This document shows, one piece after another, positions 34,623-43,268 of a DNA stretch of 64,000 nt. The DNA lies in contig JAWKIJ010000001.1 in assembly GCA_041394325.1 (NCBI GenBank), positions 1,550,001 to 1,614,000 on the forward strand, written 5' to 3'. The DNA is from JAWKIJ01 sp041394325. Its GTDB lineage: Bacteria > Actinomycetota > Acidimicrobiia > Acidimicrobiales > Microtrichaceae. A program made the translations under genes and the position numbers. Below the pieces are notes generated by a model, which was not told the origin of the DNA, searched no databases, and saw nothing but the letters and a program-made list of their open reading frames with translations. The stretch's first letter is position 1; each line of letters begins with the position of its first letter.

Positions 34623-35468
34623 ATGCCCGCGACGTTTCCCGCGCACCAGGCGCCCGTGCTGCCGTTGAAGATGTGGTACCCGGACCGCTGGGACGGCCTC
34701 GCACTCGTCGTCGGGTCGATCATGCCCGATCTGTGGTACGTCACCGTGGGCTGGCGTGGCTACGTCGGGTTCGGCCAGCCCAAGTGGGTCGACGGTCACC
34801 AGATCGCGATGATCCTGCAGTGCTGCCTGTTGCCCGGGATGCTGCTGACCGTCGTGCTGCGCCGTGTCGTCGCCCCGGTCGTGCCCGCGGTGCTGCCGGG
34901 GCTCGGGATGCTTCGCCTTCGCGACCACCGGCTCACCGCGTTGTCACGGCATCGACTGCTCGTCACCTTCTACAGCGTGCTCGTGGGCACGCTCAGCCAT
35001 CTCGTGTTGGACGCGTTCACCCACCGCGACGGCGTGTTCGTCAACGGTGGACCGTTGAGCGGCGTGGTGGCGACGATCGCCGGTGTGGACGTCACCGGCT
35101 ACCGCCTCCTGCAGTTCGTGGGCCACGTCGTGGGCTCGATCGCCGCGCTGGCAATGCTGGTGGTCATCGCCCGTCGACGGCTGATGTGGCGTTGGCACGG
35201 GTTCGAGGCTCGGCCGCCCGACCAGCGTGTGAGCCTGCTCGGCCGGGTCGCGGTGATCTCGACCTTGTGCCTGGGCGCGGTGGTGGCGGTGGCCTACGGC
35301 GCGTCGCGGACCCACGACGGTGGGGTGGTCGGCTTCATCGCCGGGGTGGATGTGATGCTCGTCGTGTCGATCGTGGCCGGACTGGTGGGGCGGCCCCTGG
35401 TGGGGCCGGTGGAGGCGCCGACCACCGCGGCGAACTCACCAGCCTCGTTCGATCCACTCGTCGAGTGA
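34623..35468 (+). CDS. DUF4184 membrane protein
   Basis: 281 aa with about six membrane helices. PATFPAHQAPVLPLK and VVGSIMPDLWY match the DUF4184 opening, where the conserved His and Asp lie near the membrane face. HLVLDAFTHRDG adds another His/Asp-rich loop, suggesting a metal-dependent phospholipid hydrolase-like fold; no function is established. It is divergent from the sufC2 operon. Its 3' end overlaps the MBL gene by 33 nt. Confidence 0.75.
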   Translation: MPATFPAHQAPVLPLKMWYPDRWDGLALVVGSIMPDLWYVTVGWRGYVGFGQPKWVDGHQIAMILQCCLLPGMLLTVVLRRVVAPVVPAVLPGLGMLRLRDHRLTALSRHRLLVTFYSVLVGTLSHLVLDAFTHRDGVFVNGGPLSGVVATIAGVDVTGYRLLQFVGHVVGSIAALAMLVVIARRRLMWRWHGFEARPPDQRVSLLGRVAVISTLCLGAVVAVAYGASRTHDGGVVGFIAGVDVMLVVSIVAGLVGRPLVGPVEAPTTAANSPASFDPLVE

Positions 35469-36050
35469 GGGTCGTTCGGCGCCGATCGTGGTGTCGGATC
35501 CATGGCCGGGCATGACGATCGTGTCCGCGTCGAGGCGCGCGAACAGCAGACGGTCGATCGAGCCGATGATCGTGTCGAAGTCGCCACCGGGCAGCGTCGT
35601 GTTCCCGGGGCCTCCCGGAAACAGGGTGTCCCCGCTGAACAGCAGTGGTTTGCCCTCGACCTCGAAACACACCGATCCGGGTGTGTGCCCGGGGGTCTCG
35701 ATGGCCCGTAGGCGCAGATCGCCGACGCCGATCACCGAGTCGTGGACGACGATCTCGTCGTAGCTCGGCAGCATCGCCGCGTCCGCCGCGGTGACCCCCA
35801 CGGCATATCCGGCGTCGCGCAGTTGTGGGATCGCCTGGATGTGGTCCCAGTGCCCGTGGGTTTCCAGGACCCGCCGGACACCCAGCGAACGGGCGAGGTC
35901 GAGTAGCCGCTCGTGTTCGTTCGCCGCGTCGATCAGGACCGCCTCGCCGGTGTGTCGGCATCGCAGCACGAACACGTTGTTCTCGAACGGTCCGACGACC
36001 ACCTTGTGGATCTCGAGGTCGGTGTCGCGGTGGTGGAGCGTGTCGTCCAT
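35436..36050 (-). CDS. MBL-fold hydrolase, glyoxalase-II-like
   Basis: 204 aa from ATG 36050. ETHGHWDHIQAI holds the THxHxDH metal motif; TPGHTPGSV, FSGDTLFPGG and MPGHGSDT supply the later ligands. This is the short glyoxalase-II-like group, acting on thioesters or persulfides; the specific substrate is unknown. It is divergent from the small membrane-protein gene at 36115. Confidence 0.82.
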   Translation of the reverse strand: MDDTLHHRDTDLEIHKVVVGPFENNVFVLRCRHTGEAVLIDAANEHERLLDLARSLGVRRVLETHGHWDHIQAIPQLRDAGYAVGVTAADAAMLPSYDEIVVHDSVIGVGDLRLRAIETPGHTPGSVCFEVEGKPLLFSGDTLFPGGPGNTTLPGGDFDTIIGSIDRLLFARLDADTIVMPGHGSDTTIGAERPSLDEWIERGW

Positions 36051-36102
36051 GTGGTTGGTCCTCGCGGCGATGGGCCTCGAATCGGGGAGGCATCCTGCCG
36101 AA

Positions 36103-36108
36103 TAGTGT
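36103..36108 (+). promoter_or_regulatory. Leaderless -10 box (TAGTGT)
   Basis: TAGTGT is followed by 6 nt and ATG 36115. Confidence 0.5.
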
Positions 36109-36114
36109 GGCCGC

Positions 36115-36585
36115 ATGGGTCAGACCGCAGCACACAATCTCCTGCTCGTCGTGCACGTCCTCGCCGTAGCGATGTGGCTCGGCACCAACATCGCACTCGG
36201 TGTGGCGGCGGCGCGGCCCTCGCCGAACGCGGAGACCGAGGCGTGGTGGGCCGAGACGAAGGGCTTCATCGCCGCGACCGTCAAGAACACCGCCTTCCTC
36301 CTGCTGCTGCTCAGCGGGATCGGGATGATCGTCGAAGGCAACGGGATCAAGTTCAGCGCACCGTTCGTGTCGGTGGGATTCCTCGTCGTGATCGTCGGTG
36401 GCGCCCTTACCGGTGCCGTGTTCATGCCGGGTGCCCGCAAACTCGCCGAGGCACATCGAGGGGGCGACAAGGAAGCCGCCGCGAGGGAGAGCGGCCGGCT
36501 CGGCATGATCGGCGCTGCGGAGACCCTTCTGGTGGTCGTGGCGCTGCTGTTCATGGTGTTCCAGTGGGGCGGTCTCGGAAGCTGA
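36115..36585 (+). CDS. Small four-helix membrane protein
   Basis: 156 aa with four hydrophobic helices (LLLVVHVLAVAMWLG, NTAFLLLLLSGIGMI, FLVVIVGGALTGAVF, AAETLLVVVALLFMVF). A His in the first helix (VVHVLAVAMWLGTNI) recalls DUF2269/CopD-like cytochrome-b-type membrane proteins, where such a His can bind haem. I cannot assign a function. It converges on the carbamoyltransferase gene. Confidence 0.65.
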   Translation: MGQTAAHNLLLVVHVLAVAMWLGTNIALGVAAARPSPNAETEAWWAETKGFIAATVKNTAFLLLLLSGIGMIVEGNGIKFSAPFVSVGFLVVIVGGALTGAVFMPGARKLAEAHRGGDKEAAARESGRLGMIGAAETLLVVVALLFMVFQWGGLGS

Positions 36586-36608
36586 CCACGGACCGTCGAC
36601 CTCGACGC

Positions 36609-38432
36609 TCAGTCGGGGGTGACGGGAGCCGGCCCCTCGGTCCACGGAGGTTGTGCCTCCTTGTAGAGCAGGCAGGTCTCCAACAACAGCGCGTCGAGGT
36701 CGGTGGTCATGAAGCAGCGGTAGGCGTCCTGAGCGGTGGCGACGATCGGTTCGCCGCGGACGTTGAAGCTGGTGTTGAGCAGAACCGGACAGTCGGTGAG
36801 TTCGTGGAACGCCGTGAGGATGCGATGCAGCTCGGGGGACCGCTCCGCGGTGACGGTCTGGACGCGGGCGGACCCGTCGACGTGTGTGACGGCGGGGATG
36901 GGTGACTCGACGAGAGCGAGCCGGTCGGTCAGGTTGTCGGCCCGGCTCCGCTGCGCCGCTACGGTGTCGACGTTGCGGACCGGTGCGACGAGGGTCATGT
37001 AGGGCGACGGAGCGTCGAGGTCGAACCAGTCCGAGGTGTGCTCCGCCAGCACCGCGGGGGCGAACGGTCGGAAGGACTCGCGTCGTTTGATCCTCCGGTT
37101 GAGGCGGCGTTGGGTGTCGGCACCGCGGGGGTCGGCCAGGATGGAGCGGGCCCCGAGCGCGCGAGGGCCGAACTCCATCGGTCCGTGGAGGACGGCGACA
37201 GCCTTGCCGTCGGCCAGCAGGCCGGCGACCCTGCGGGCCCGTTCGCCGGGGTCGTCGAGTCGTTCGTAGGGTCGGACCTGTTCGGTGAGCTCCGCCGCGA
37301 CCGCGTCGGGGTCGCATCGTGGGCCGAGCAGCGAACCGTGCATCCCGTCGGGTGTCGCCGGGGTCCGGTCGTTCGCGAACACGTCGTGATACGCCCACAG
37401 GGCGGCCCCGATGGCCGACCCGGCGTCACCCGCGGCCGGTTGGACCCAGATCTGGTCGAAGGGGCCGTGCCTGAGGAGTCGTCCGTTCGCGACGCAGTTG
37501 AGCGCGACGCCACCCGCGAGCGCGACCCTGGGTTCCCCGGTGAGTTCGTGGGCGTGCGCGGCGATGGCCAAGACGATGGTCTCGGTGACGTCCTGGATGG
37601 AGCGGGCGAGGTCGCACTCGCGTTGGGTGATCGGTTCGTCGGGGTCGCGGGCGGGTCCGCCGAAGAGCCGGTCGAAGCGACGGTTCGTCATCCGCCGCCC
37701 GGCGAGGAAGTCGAAGTACGCCATGTCGAGGGTGAACGAACCGTCGGGGCGGAGCTCGACCAGATGTTCGAGGATGGCCTCGACGTAGGTGGGCTCTCCG
37801 AAGGGGGCGAGGCCCATGAGCTTGTATTCGCCGGAGTTGGCCCGGAAGCCCGCAGCGACGGTGAACGCTGAGTACAACAAGCCCAGGGAATGGGGGAACC
37901 GCAACTCCTTGACGAGTTCGATTCGCCGTCCGCGCCCGACGCCGATGGAACCGGTCGCCCATTCGCCGACCCCGTCCAGGGTGAGGATGCACGCCGAGTC
38001 GAACGGCGACGGATGGAACGCCGCCGCGGCGTGGCTGACGTGGTGCTCGGCGAAGAGGCGGTGCTCGGGTCGCGGGCAGCCGAGGGAGCGGAGCGCCTTG
38101 TCGATGTCGTAGGCGATCCAGAGCTTGCGCCGGAGCATCTCGTCCATCGCCCTGGGAAAGGCCCGGAACCCACGAGGGCCTGCCGCGGTGAACGACTTCA
38201 GCACCCGATCGAGGCTGGTGAGGGGCTTCTCGTAATACGCGACCGCATCGAGGCGTTCACCGGACAGTCCGGCGGTCTCGAGGCAGTAGCGCACGGCGTC
38301 GATCGGGAAGTCGGCGTCGTGTTTGCGACGACTGAAGCGCTCCTGTTGTGCCGCGGCGACGACGACCCCGTCGAGCACCAGCGCGGCCGCCGAGTCGTGG
38401 TAGTACGCGCTGACACCGAGGATGGCGGTCAA
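36609..38432 (-). CDS. NodU/CmcH-type O-carbamoyltransferase
   Basis: 607 aa, full length. The N-terminal Kae1-like ATPase domain has GVSAYYHDSAAALV, HHVSHAAAAFHPSPF and LTLDGVGEWATG; GGVALNCVANG follows; the C-terminal YrdC-like domain ends with NTSFNVRGEPIV. Relatives transfer a carbamoyl group from carbamoyl phosphate through carbamoyl-adenylate to a sugar or secondary-metabolite hydroxyl. The start is TTG 38432. The DUF5989 gene lies 76 nt upstream, and together with the SGNH genes it forms a locus also seen around saxitoxin-type (SxtI) homologues. The acceptor here is unknown. Confidence 0.88.
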   Translation of the reverse strand: MTAILGVSAYYHDSAAALVLDGVVVAAAQQERFSRRKHDADFPIDAVRYCLETAGLSGERLDAVAYYEKPLTSLDRVLKSFTAAGPRGFRAFPRAMDEMLRRKLWIAYDIDKALRSLGCPRPEHRLFAEHHVSHAAAAFHPSPFDSACILTLDGVGEWATGSIGVGRGRRIELVKELRFPHSLGLLYSAFTVAAGFRANSGEYKLMGLAPFGEPTYVEAILEHLVELRPDGSFTLDMAYFDFLAGRRMTNRRFDRLFGGPARDPDEPITQRECDLARSIQDVTETIVLAIAAHAHELTGEPRVALAGGVALNCVANGRLLRHGPFDQIWVQPAAGDAGSAIGAALWAYHDVFANDRTPATPDGMHGSLLGPRCDPDAVAAELTEQVRPYERLDDPGERARRVAGLLADGKAVAVLHGPMEFGPRALGARSILADPRGADTQRRLNRRIKRRESFRPFAPAVLAEHTSDWFDLDAPSPYMTLVAPVRNVDTVAAQRSRADNLTDRLALVESPIPAVTHVDGSARVQTVTAERSPELHRILTAFHELTDCPVLLNTSFNVRGEPIVATAQDAYRCFMTTDLDALLLETCLLYKEAQPPWTEGPAPVTPD

Positions 38433-38508
38433 CGGGGTCGTCCGGTGCGATCGGCCATCGGATCCTCAGGATCGGCTGGGTGGGAGGAACGCAGCGTGCC
38501 CGCGTCGG

Positions 38509-38676
38509 TCAGAACAGGGTGTACACGGTATAGGGGAGCACCGTGTGGGTCGTCGCCACGACCAGCAGTCCGACGGCGACGAGCGGGATCACGAGCAACA
38601 TCCACCAGGCGCGGTTCAGCTTCGCGAAGTAGGCGACCTCCCCCAGCAGCCACAGTGCATGCCGTACCCGTAGCAT
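38509..38676 (-). CDS. DUF5989-like single-helix membrane mini-protein
   Basis: 55 aa. LWLLGEVAYFAKLNRAWWM precedes one membrane helix (LLVIPLVAVGLLVVATTH). This 'FLxxRKxWWLxP'-type pattern is the DUF5989 family, regularly encoded next to NodU/SxtI-type carbamoyltransferases and SxtJ. It may tether or regulate the transferase at the membrane (inference). ATG 38676 follows TATCAT by 7 nt on the minus strand, so the gene looks leaderless. Confidence 0.75.
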   Translation of the reverse strand: MLRVRHALWLLGEVAYFAKLNRAWWMLLVIPLVAVGLLVVATTHTVLPYTVYTLF

Positions 38677-38689
38677 CGATGCGATGATA
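38671..38689. promoter_or_regulatory. Overlapping divergent leaderless promoters
   Basis: Plus strand: TAGCAT (38671-38676), 7 nt, ATG 38684. Minus strand: TATCAT (38689-38684), 7 nt, ATG 38676. Each -10 box coincides exactly with the first two codons of the opposite gene (ATGATA and ATGCTA), with CGATGCG and its complement between. Confidence 0.6.
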
Positions 38690-40705
38690 CGGGCGGCGCG
38701 CTCGTGGGGGGCTGCCCGGCCGCCCCGACGCGGGATTGGCGGACCGGCCCCGCGCCGGCGACCGTCGCGGGCGATGATCGTCGTGGGTGGGGTGCTCCTC
38801 GGAGGGTCGGGTGCGCTCGCACGTGCGTTGTCGGCAGGCGTGCCGTCCGGTTCGATCCTGGTGATCCTCTCCTCCTCGGTGGTCGCCGCCACGGGGGCGG
38901 TCGTGCTGCAACCCCGCGCCGACGGGCGCCGGGTGCCCTCGGCTGACCCTCGTCGGGTCGGCGCCACCATCGGGGCCGTCGCTGCGTGGCTCGGGTTGGG
39001 CGGTGCGGCGCTCGGGGTCGGGGGCGTCGCGCTCGCGACCTCGACGGTCAAGCCGACGGTGATGGCTGCCGTGTGGAGCGCGGTGGCCTCGGTCGCGATC
39101 GGAGGTGCCGCCCGTCTCGGCGAGCGGTTCGACCAGCCGATGCCCGGTGCCGTCGTTCCCCTCGTGCTCGCGCAGGTCGCGTGGCTTCGCGCGCCGGCGG
39201 AGCGGACCCAACTGCTCTGGTCGTGTGTGGCGGCGTGCCTCGTCGGGTTGCACGTCGCCGAGCCGAGCCTCACACCCTGGCTGGGCCGAGTGGTCTCACT
39301 CGTTGCGACGTGGACGATCACGTCCGCGAGGTGGACGGTGCAGCGGGTCTGGTGGTCGGTGCGGCGCGTCCTGGGACCGGTGCGTCGGCTGGGCGAGGGT
39401 GTGGCACTGCTCGTCTCGAACGGGCTCGCCCGGTCGTTCGCGGCGACGGCATGGGCCCTCGGGGTGCTCCCGGTGTGGGCTGCGTCGCGGGCAGCGCGGG
39501 TGGACCCGTTGTCCCTCGGCGGGGAGACGCGGGCCACGGTGTGGACCCGGGTGCCGACCGGATCGGGTACCGCCGTCGACGGCGACGACCGGGGACCGTC
39601 GAGAGCGGGTTCGGGACCCGTCCCCGTCGGTACCCGCATCCGGCGTGGCCGTCGTCGGCGACGTGCGCTCGTTCTCGTCGTCGTTCTCGTCGTCCCGGCC
39701 GTGACGTACTCCGTGATGTTCGGATGGGGAGGGTTCCTTCGTACCCTGCGGGGTCCCCACGCGCTGCCGGCGACGACATACGGTCACGAGAGCGAGCCGT
39801 GGTTTACCGATTACCTGCCGGAACTCGAACGAGCGATGGCGAACGGGCACGCCGACCTGTCGTTCGGGACCCGGCTGGGGACCTCCCGCGGACGGTACGT
39901 GAACGTGGTGGACGGCATCCGTGTGGGCTACACACCGACGAACCCGACCCTCACGGTCTGGTACTTCGGTGGGTCCACCATGTTCGGTACGGGCCAGCGC
40001 GACGGCCACACGATCCCGTCGGTCGTGGCACGCCTGGCCGAACGCGACGGGATCCGGATCCGATCGGTCAACTTCGGCGTGCCGGCGCAGGTGAACTGGA
40101 TCGAGACGCTCCGTTTCGCGGAGGCGCTTCATTCGCGGGCTCCGAAGCCCGATCTCGTCGTGTTCTACGACGGCGTGAACGACGCCGGAACCACCTACGA
40201 GCGGACCGAGTTCGGCAACCCCGACCCCGACCAGTCGGTACGGCAGGCGATCTCCGATCGAGAACGGCGAGCCCTGGGGAGGACGTTCCGGAGCGAGCAC
40301 CGCCGTGTCGTCCCCGCCGCGATGCGGGTGCCGCTCGCTGCCGGCCAGTACCGACGGGGTGTCGAACTCGCCCGATGGTTGGCCGCGTCGGAAGGTGTTC
40401 CGGTTCGCCACTTCTGGCAGCCGGAACTCGCGACCAAGCGCCTGAGCGAGGCCGACGGGATCCTGTTGCGCGACTCGGGGATCCGAGCAGTGGATCTCCA
40501 CGGGATCGCCGCGGAGTACCGCTCGATCATGACCCGATCGGGCGTCGATCCGATCGATCTGACCCGCGCGCTCGACCACGAGACGGTCCCGATCTACCTC
40601 GACTGGGGCCACACGAACGAGCGCGGCGCCCGGGTGGTCGCCGAGGCGCTGTACCGAGCACTCCGCGGCGAGCTCAAACTCCTCGAGTTTGCGAAACGCC
40701 GATGA
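38684..40705 (+). CDS. Membrane-anchored SGNH hydrolase, copy 1 (SxtJ-like N-terminus)
   Basis: 673 aa from ATG 38684; ATG 38774 is an alternative. Residues about 30-330 contain several membrane helices and a segment VLPVWAASRAARVDPLSL that resembles the SxtJ pattern (P...R..G.DPL). After a basic stretch (RRGRRRRRALV) and another helix, an external SGNH domain (about 385-665) shows FGGSTMFG (Ser, block I), FYDGVNDAG (GxND, block III) and YLDWGHTNERG (Asp-x2-His, block V). It likely removes or adds an acyl group on a cell-surface glycan. ATGA overlap couples it to copy 2. Confidence 0.75.
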   Translation: MIRAARSWGAARPPRRGIGGPAPRRRPSRAMIVVGGVLLGGSGALARALSAGVPSGSILVILSSSVVAATGAVVLQPRADGRRVPSADPRRVGATIGAVAAWLGLGGAALGVGGVALATSTVKPTVMAAVWSAVASVAIGGAARLGERFDQPMPGAVVPLVLAQVAWLRAPAERTQLLWSCVAACLVGLHVAEPSLTPWLGRVVSLVATWTITSARWTVQRVWWSVRRVLGPVRRLGEGVALLVSNGLARSFAATAWALGVLPVWAASRAARVDPLSLGGETRATVWTRVPTGSGTAVDGDDRGPSRAGSGPVPVGTRIRRGRRRRRALVLVVVLVVPAVTYSVMFGWGGFLRTLRGPHALPATTYGHESEPWFTDYLPELERAMANGHADLSFGTRLGTSRGRYVNVVDGIRVGYTPTNPTLTVWYFGGSTMFGTGQRDGHTIPSVVARLAERDGIRIRSVNFGVPAQVNWIETLRFAEALHSRAPKPDLVVFYDGVNDAGTTYERTEFGNPDPDQSVRQAISDRERRALGRTFRSEHRRVVPAAMRVPLAAGQYRRGVELARWLAASEGVPVRHFWQPELATKRLSEADGILLRDSGIRAVDLHGIAAEYRSIMTRSGVDPIDLTRALDHETVPIYLDWGHTNERGARVVAEALYRALRGELKLLEFAKRR

Positions 40706-42344
40706 CAGCGGGATCCGGAAGGCCCGCCGTCCGGTCGCTCGTGCCGTTGCTCGGAGCGGTCGGTCCGCTTGCCCGTGTGCTGTCGCAGGGGGGTCCGTGG
40801 TGGCCGTCGACGCTGGTCGCCGTGGTGTGGGTGTCCGCGGCGTGGGTAGCCGTCGGGGTCCGTCCGCCCCGGTGGCCGCCACGTCTTCCCCGGCGTGTTC
40901 CGTTACTGCTCGCCCCGGTCGTGGCCGCCCAGATCGGATGGTTCGAGCGGCCACGGTGGCGCGGGCAAGTGCTCCTCGGCCTGCTCGCCTCGCTCGTCCT
41001 TGCCGGTGAACTCGGGTGGCCCGGGTCCGGCGGCAGGGTCGTCCGTGCCGCGCAGCGACTCGGCCGGGTGGCGTCCGATCGGCTGGCCCGGCTCCTCGCG
41101 GCGGTGGGCTGGTTGGCGATCGTGATGCCGGTCTGGTGGAGCGGTCGTGTCGCCGGCTTCACGCCTTTGGGCGCCTCCTGGCAGCGGGGCTCGTCGGCCT
41201 GGCACCCCGTCGACACGTTGCGCCTCCGAACCGTGGCCGACGACGCGCGTGACCCGGACCGCCTGGGAGCGTCCGGTTCGACGGTCGTCCCGCGGAGGCT
41301 TCGTTGGGCGCGCCGTCGATCGACAGCGGTGTTGGTGATGGTCTCGGCGGCCGTGATCGCGGTCGTCGGTGCGGTGGTGGGTGCCGACGGATCCGGGCGC
41401 CCGGCGGTCTCGGTGTCGGACTCGCCGGGGTCTCACGTACTGCCCGACGACGGCTACGGACACGACGACGAGCCGTGGTTCGCCGACTACCTCGAAGAGA
41501 TCGACGAGGGCACGCGGGCCGGACGTCTCGACCTGATACTGGGGTTCCGACCCACCGGCTATGCGGGAACGATGGTGAACGTCGCCGACGGCCGACGGGT
41601 CACCTATGAGCCCGCCGACCCACAGCTGACGGTGTGGTACTTCGGTGGCTCCGCCATGTTCGGCGTCGGTCAACGCGACGAGGCCACGATCCCGTCGGTA
41701 GTGACGAAGTCCTCCGAGGCCGACGGGATCCGGATCCGGTCGCTCAACTTCGGCGTCGTCACCGACGTCAACTGGGTGGAGACCATCCGATTCGCCGAGG
41801 CGATCCAGACGCCGCTCCAACGCCCGGACCTGGTCGTCTTCTACGACGGCCGCAACGACTGGAAACTCGCGATGCAGCGGATCGGGTCGGGCGCCACCGA
41901 TCGGGATCACCTGGAGCGGATGCCGGTCTCGGAGGAGGAACGTCAGGAGGTGCAGTACCCCGGCGACGGCGAGACGGGACCGGGAAACCGCGCGCTCGCA
42001 GACATCGCGCGCCTCGCCGCGACGCAGTACGGACGGGGTGTGTCGGTCGCCCGGGCGATTGCGGGTCGGCTGGGGATCCCCGTCGTCCACTTCTGGCAAC
42101 CGGTGCTCCAGAGCAAGCGGCTGTCGCCCGCCGACCAGGCGCGGGCCCGCCTCGCCTACGCGCGGCGCGGATCGACAGTGGTGTCCTACCGACCGATCTG
42201 TCGAGTGAACTCGACAGCGGGACCGAGCCCGTGTTCCTCGACGACGCCAATACGAACGAGCGTGGCGCACGACGTGTGGCCGAGGCGATGTACCGATCGT
42301 TGAAGCCACAGCTCGAGGCGCTCCTCGCGGCGAAGCGTCGCTGA
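40702..42344 (+). CDS. Membrane-anchored SGNH hydrolase, copy 2, block V His lost (one frameshift)
   Basis: 547 aa after restoring one G at 42169-42170. It aligns with copy 1 but has a shorter membrane part (residues about 1-190; MPVWWSGRVAGFTPLG is the SxtJ-like segment). The SGNH domain has FGGSAMFG and FYDGRNDWK, but the block V motif is FLDDANTNERG: His is replaced by Asn (AAT). The enzyme may be inactive or use another base. Coding resumes cleanly after the frameshift to the TGA at 42344. Confidence 0.72.
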
Positions 42345-42403
42345 GCACGCAGACCCCTTACCGTGTCGCGCTCCCCGGGGGTGGCGCGCCACGGGGTCCG
42401 GGC

Positions 42404-42814
42404 TCAGCTCGGGAGCGATACGACCTCGAAGCCGAGCGCCGTGGCGACGGGGATCTGCGCGGGATCGAAGGTCGCGAACCTCACCGGACCGGGCAGGCGA
42501 TCGGCCGCGGCGAGGTGGATCGCGTCCACCGTCCGGACGGGGTGCGTGCGACCGAACTCGGCGGCGATCCTCAGGCACTCGGTGTCGACCGGTACGACGT
42601 GTATGCACTCCCAGTCGTCGCGCAGCCGGCGACGGAGCTCGGCACCTCGCCGCCGGTCGTCGCCGATTCGCTCGGCCAGCATCAGCGCCTCGGCGAGCAC
42701 CAACTCCGAGGCACACCAGTCGCGCTCGGCGTCCATCGCGTCGAGGACGACCGAGCGGAAGGGACCATCGAGGTAGCGGCCGAGATATGCGGTCGTGTCG
42801 AGCGCGAGCGTCAT
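42404..42814 (-). CDS. PIN-domain toxin (VapC-like)
   Basis: 136 aa. The PIN acidic residues are in LALDTTAYL (Asp), LVLAEAL (Glu), RTVDAIHLAAA (Asp) and ATFDPAQ (Asp), as in VapC RNases that cut tRNA or rRNA. The gene lies 18 nt after an antitoxin-like gene in the same direction, the usual order. Codon use does not differ visibly from its neighbours. Confidence 0.82.
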   Translation of the reverse strand: MTLALDTTAYLGRYLDGPFRSVVLDAMDAERDWCASELVLAEALMLAERIGDDRRRGAELRRRLRDDWECIHVVPVDTECLRIAAEFGRTHPVRTVDAIHLAAADRLPGPVRFATFDPAQIPVATALGFEVVSLPS

Positions 42815-42832
42815 CGGTGGCGTGTCGTCGGC

Positions 42833-43177
42833 TCAGCGGCCTCGGACGTCGCGGAGGATGCGATCCAGGCGGACCCCGGCCCAGGTCGGCATCACGAAGT
42901 CCGGCCGCTCCCGCTCCACCCTCGTCGCTGGTCGGATCATGCCCCGCGCGGCGAGCCTCGCCACCGTCGGTTCCCCCGCTGCCGCCTCGACGGGACAGAG
43001 CGCGGCGACCGCCGTGCCGTCGACGGTGACCAGCGTCGTCCGCCCGGCTCCCGCCGCGCGCACTCGGGAGGCGAGATCGCCCCGCAGGGCACGAATTCCG
43101 ATCGTCTCGGCACCCGCGAAGGTCCGGCGCGGTGCCGGTTCGTCTTCGACGCCCGGCTCCTCGTCCCGGTCGGCCAT
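42833..43177 (-). CDS. Phd/YefM-like antitoxin
   Basis: 114 aa. IGIRALRGDLASRVRAAGAG and TLVTVDGTAVAALCPV match the prevent-host-death DNA-binding fold; the C-terminal 40 residues (ARGMIRPATRVERERPDF) should bind the PIN toxin. An unusual acidic 20-residue N-terminus (DRDEEPGVEDEPAP) precedes it. TAGCCT is 6 nt upstream of ATG 43177. Confidence 0.75.
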   Translation of the reverse strand: MADRDEEPGVEDEPAPRRTFAGAETIGIRALRGDLASRVRAAGAGRTTLVTVDGTAVAALCPVEAAAGEPTVARLAARGMIRPATRVERERPDFVMPTWAGVRLDRILRDVRGR

Positions 43178-43183
43178 CCGCTC

Positions 43184-43189
43184 AGGCTA
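43184..43189 (-). promoter_or_regulatory. Leaderless -10 box (TAGCCT)
   Basis: On the minus strand TAGCCT is followed by 6 nt and ATG 43177 of the antitoxin. Confidence 0.5.
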
Positions 43190-43268
43190 GCGGGGCAACC
43201 TTGGGTGTGTACGCATGCGTACTCATCGTGGTTTGTGGAGGGTTCGGGGAGCGGCCACGATGTGGCCC

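Noticed and set aside
38402..38459. Leader mini-cistron MADRTGRPR ending in TGA that overlaps the TTG start of the carbamoyltransferase
   Set aside because: Ten codons with no ribosome-binding site; the overlap can arise by chance, so I do not call it a gene.
42404..43177. VapBC-like pair as evidence of a mobile island
   Set aside because: No integrase, repeats or composition change flank it.
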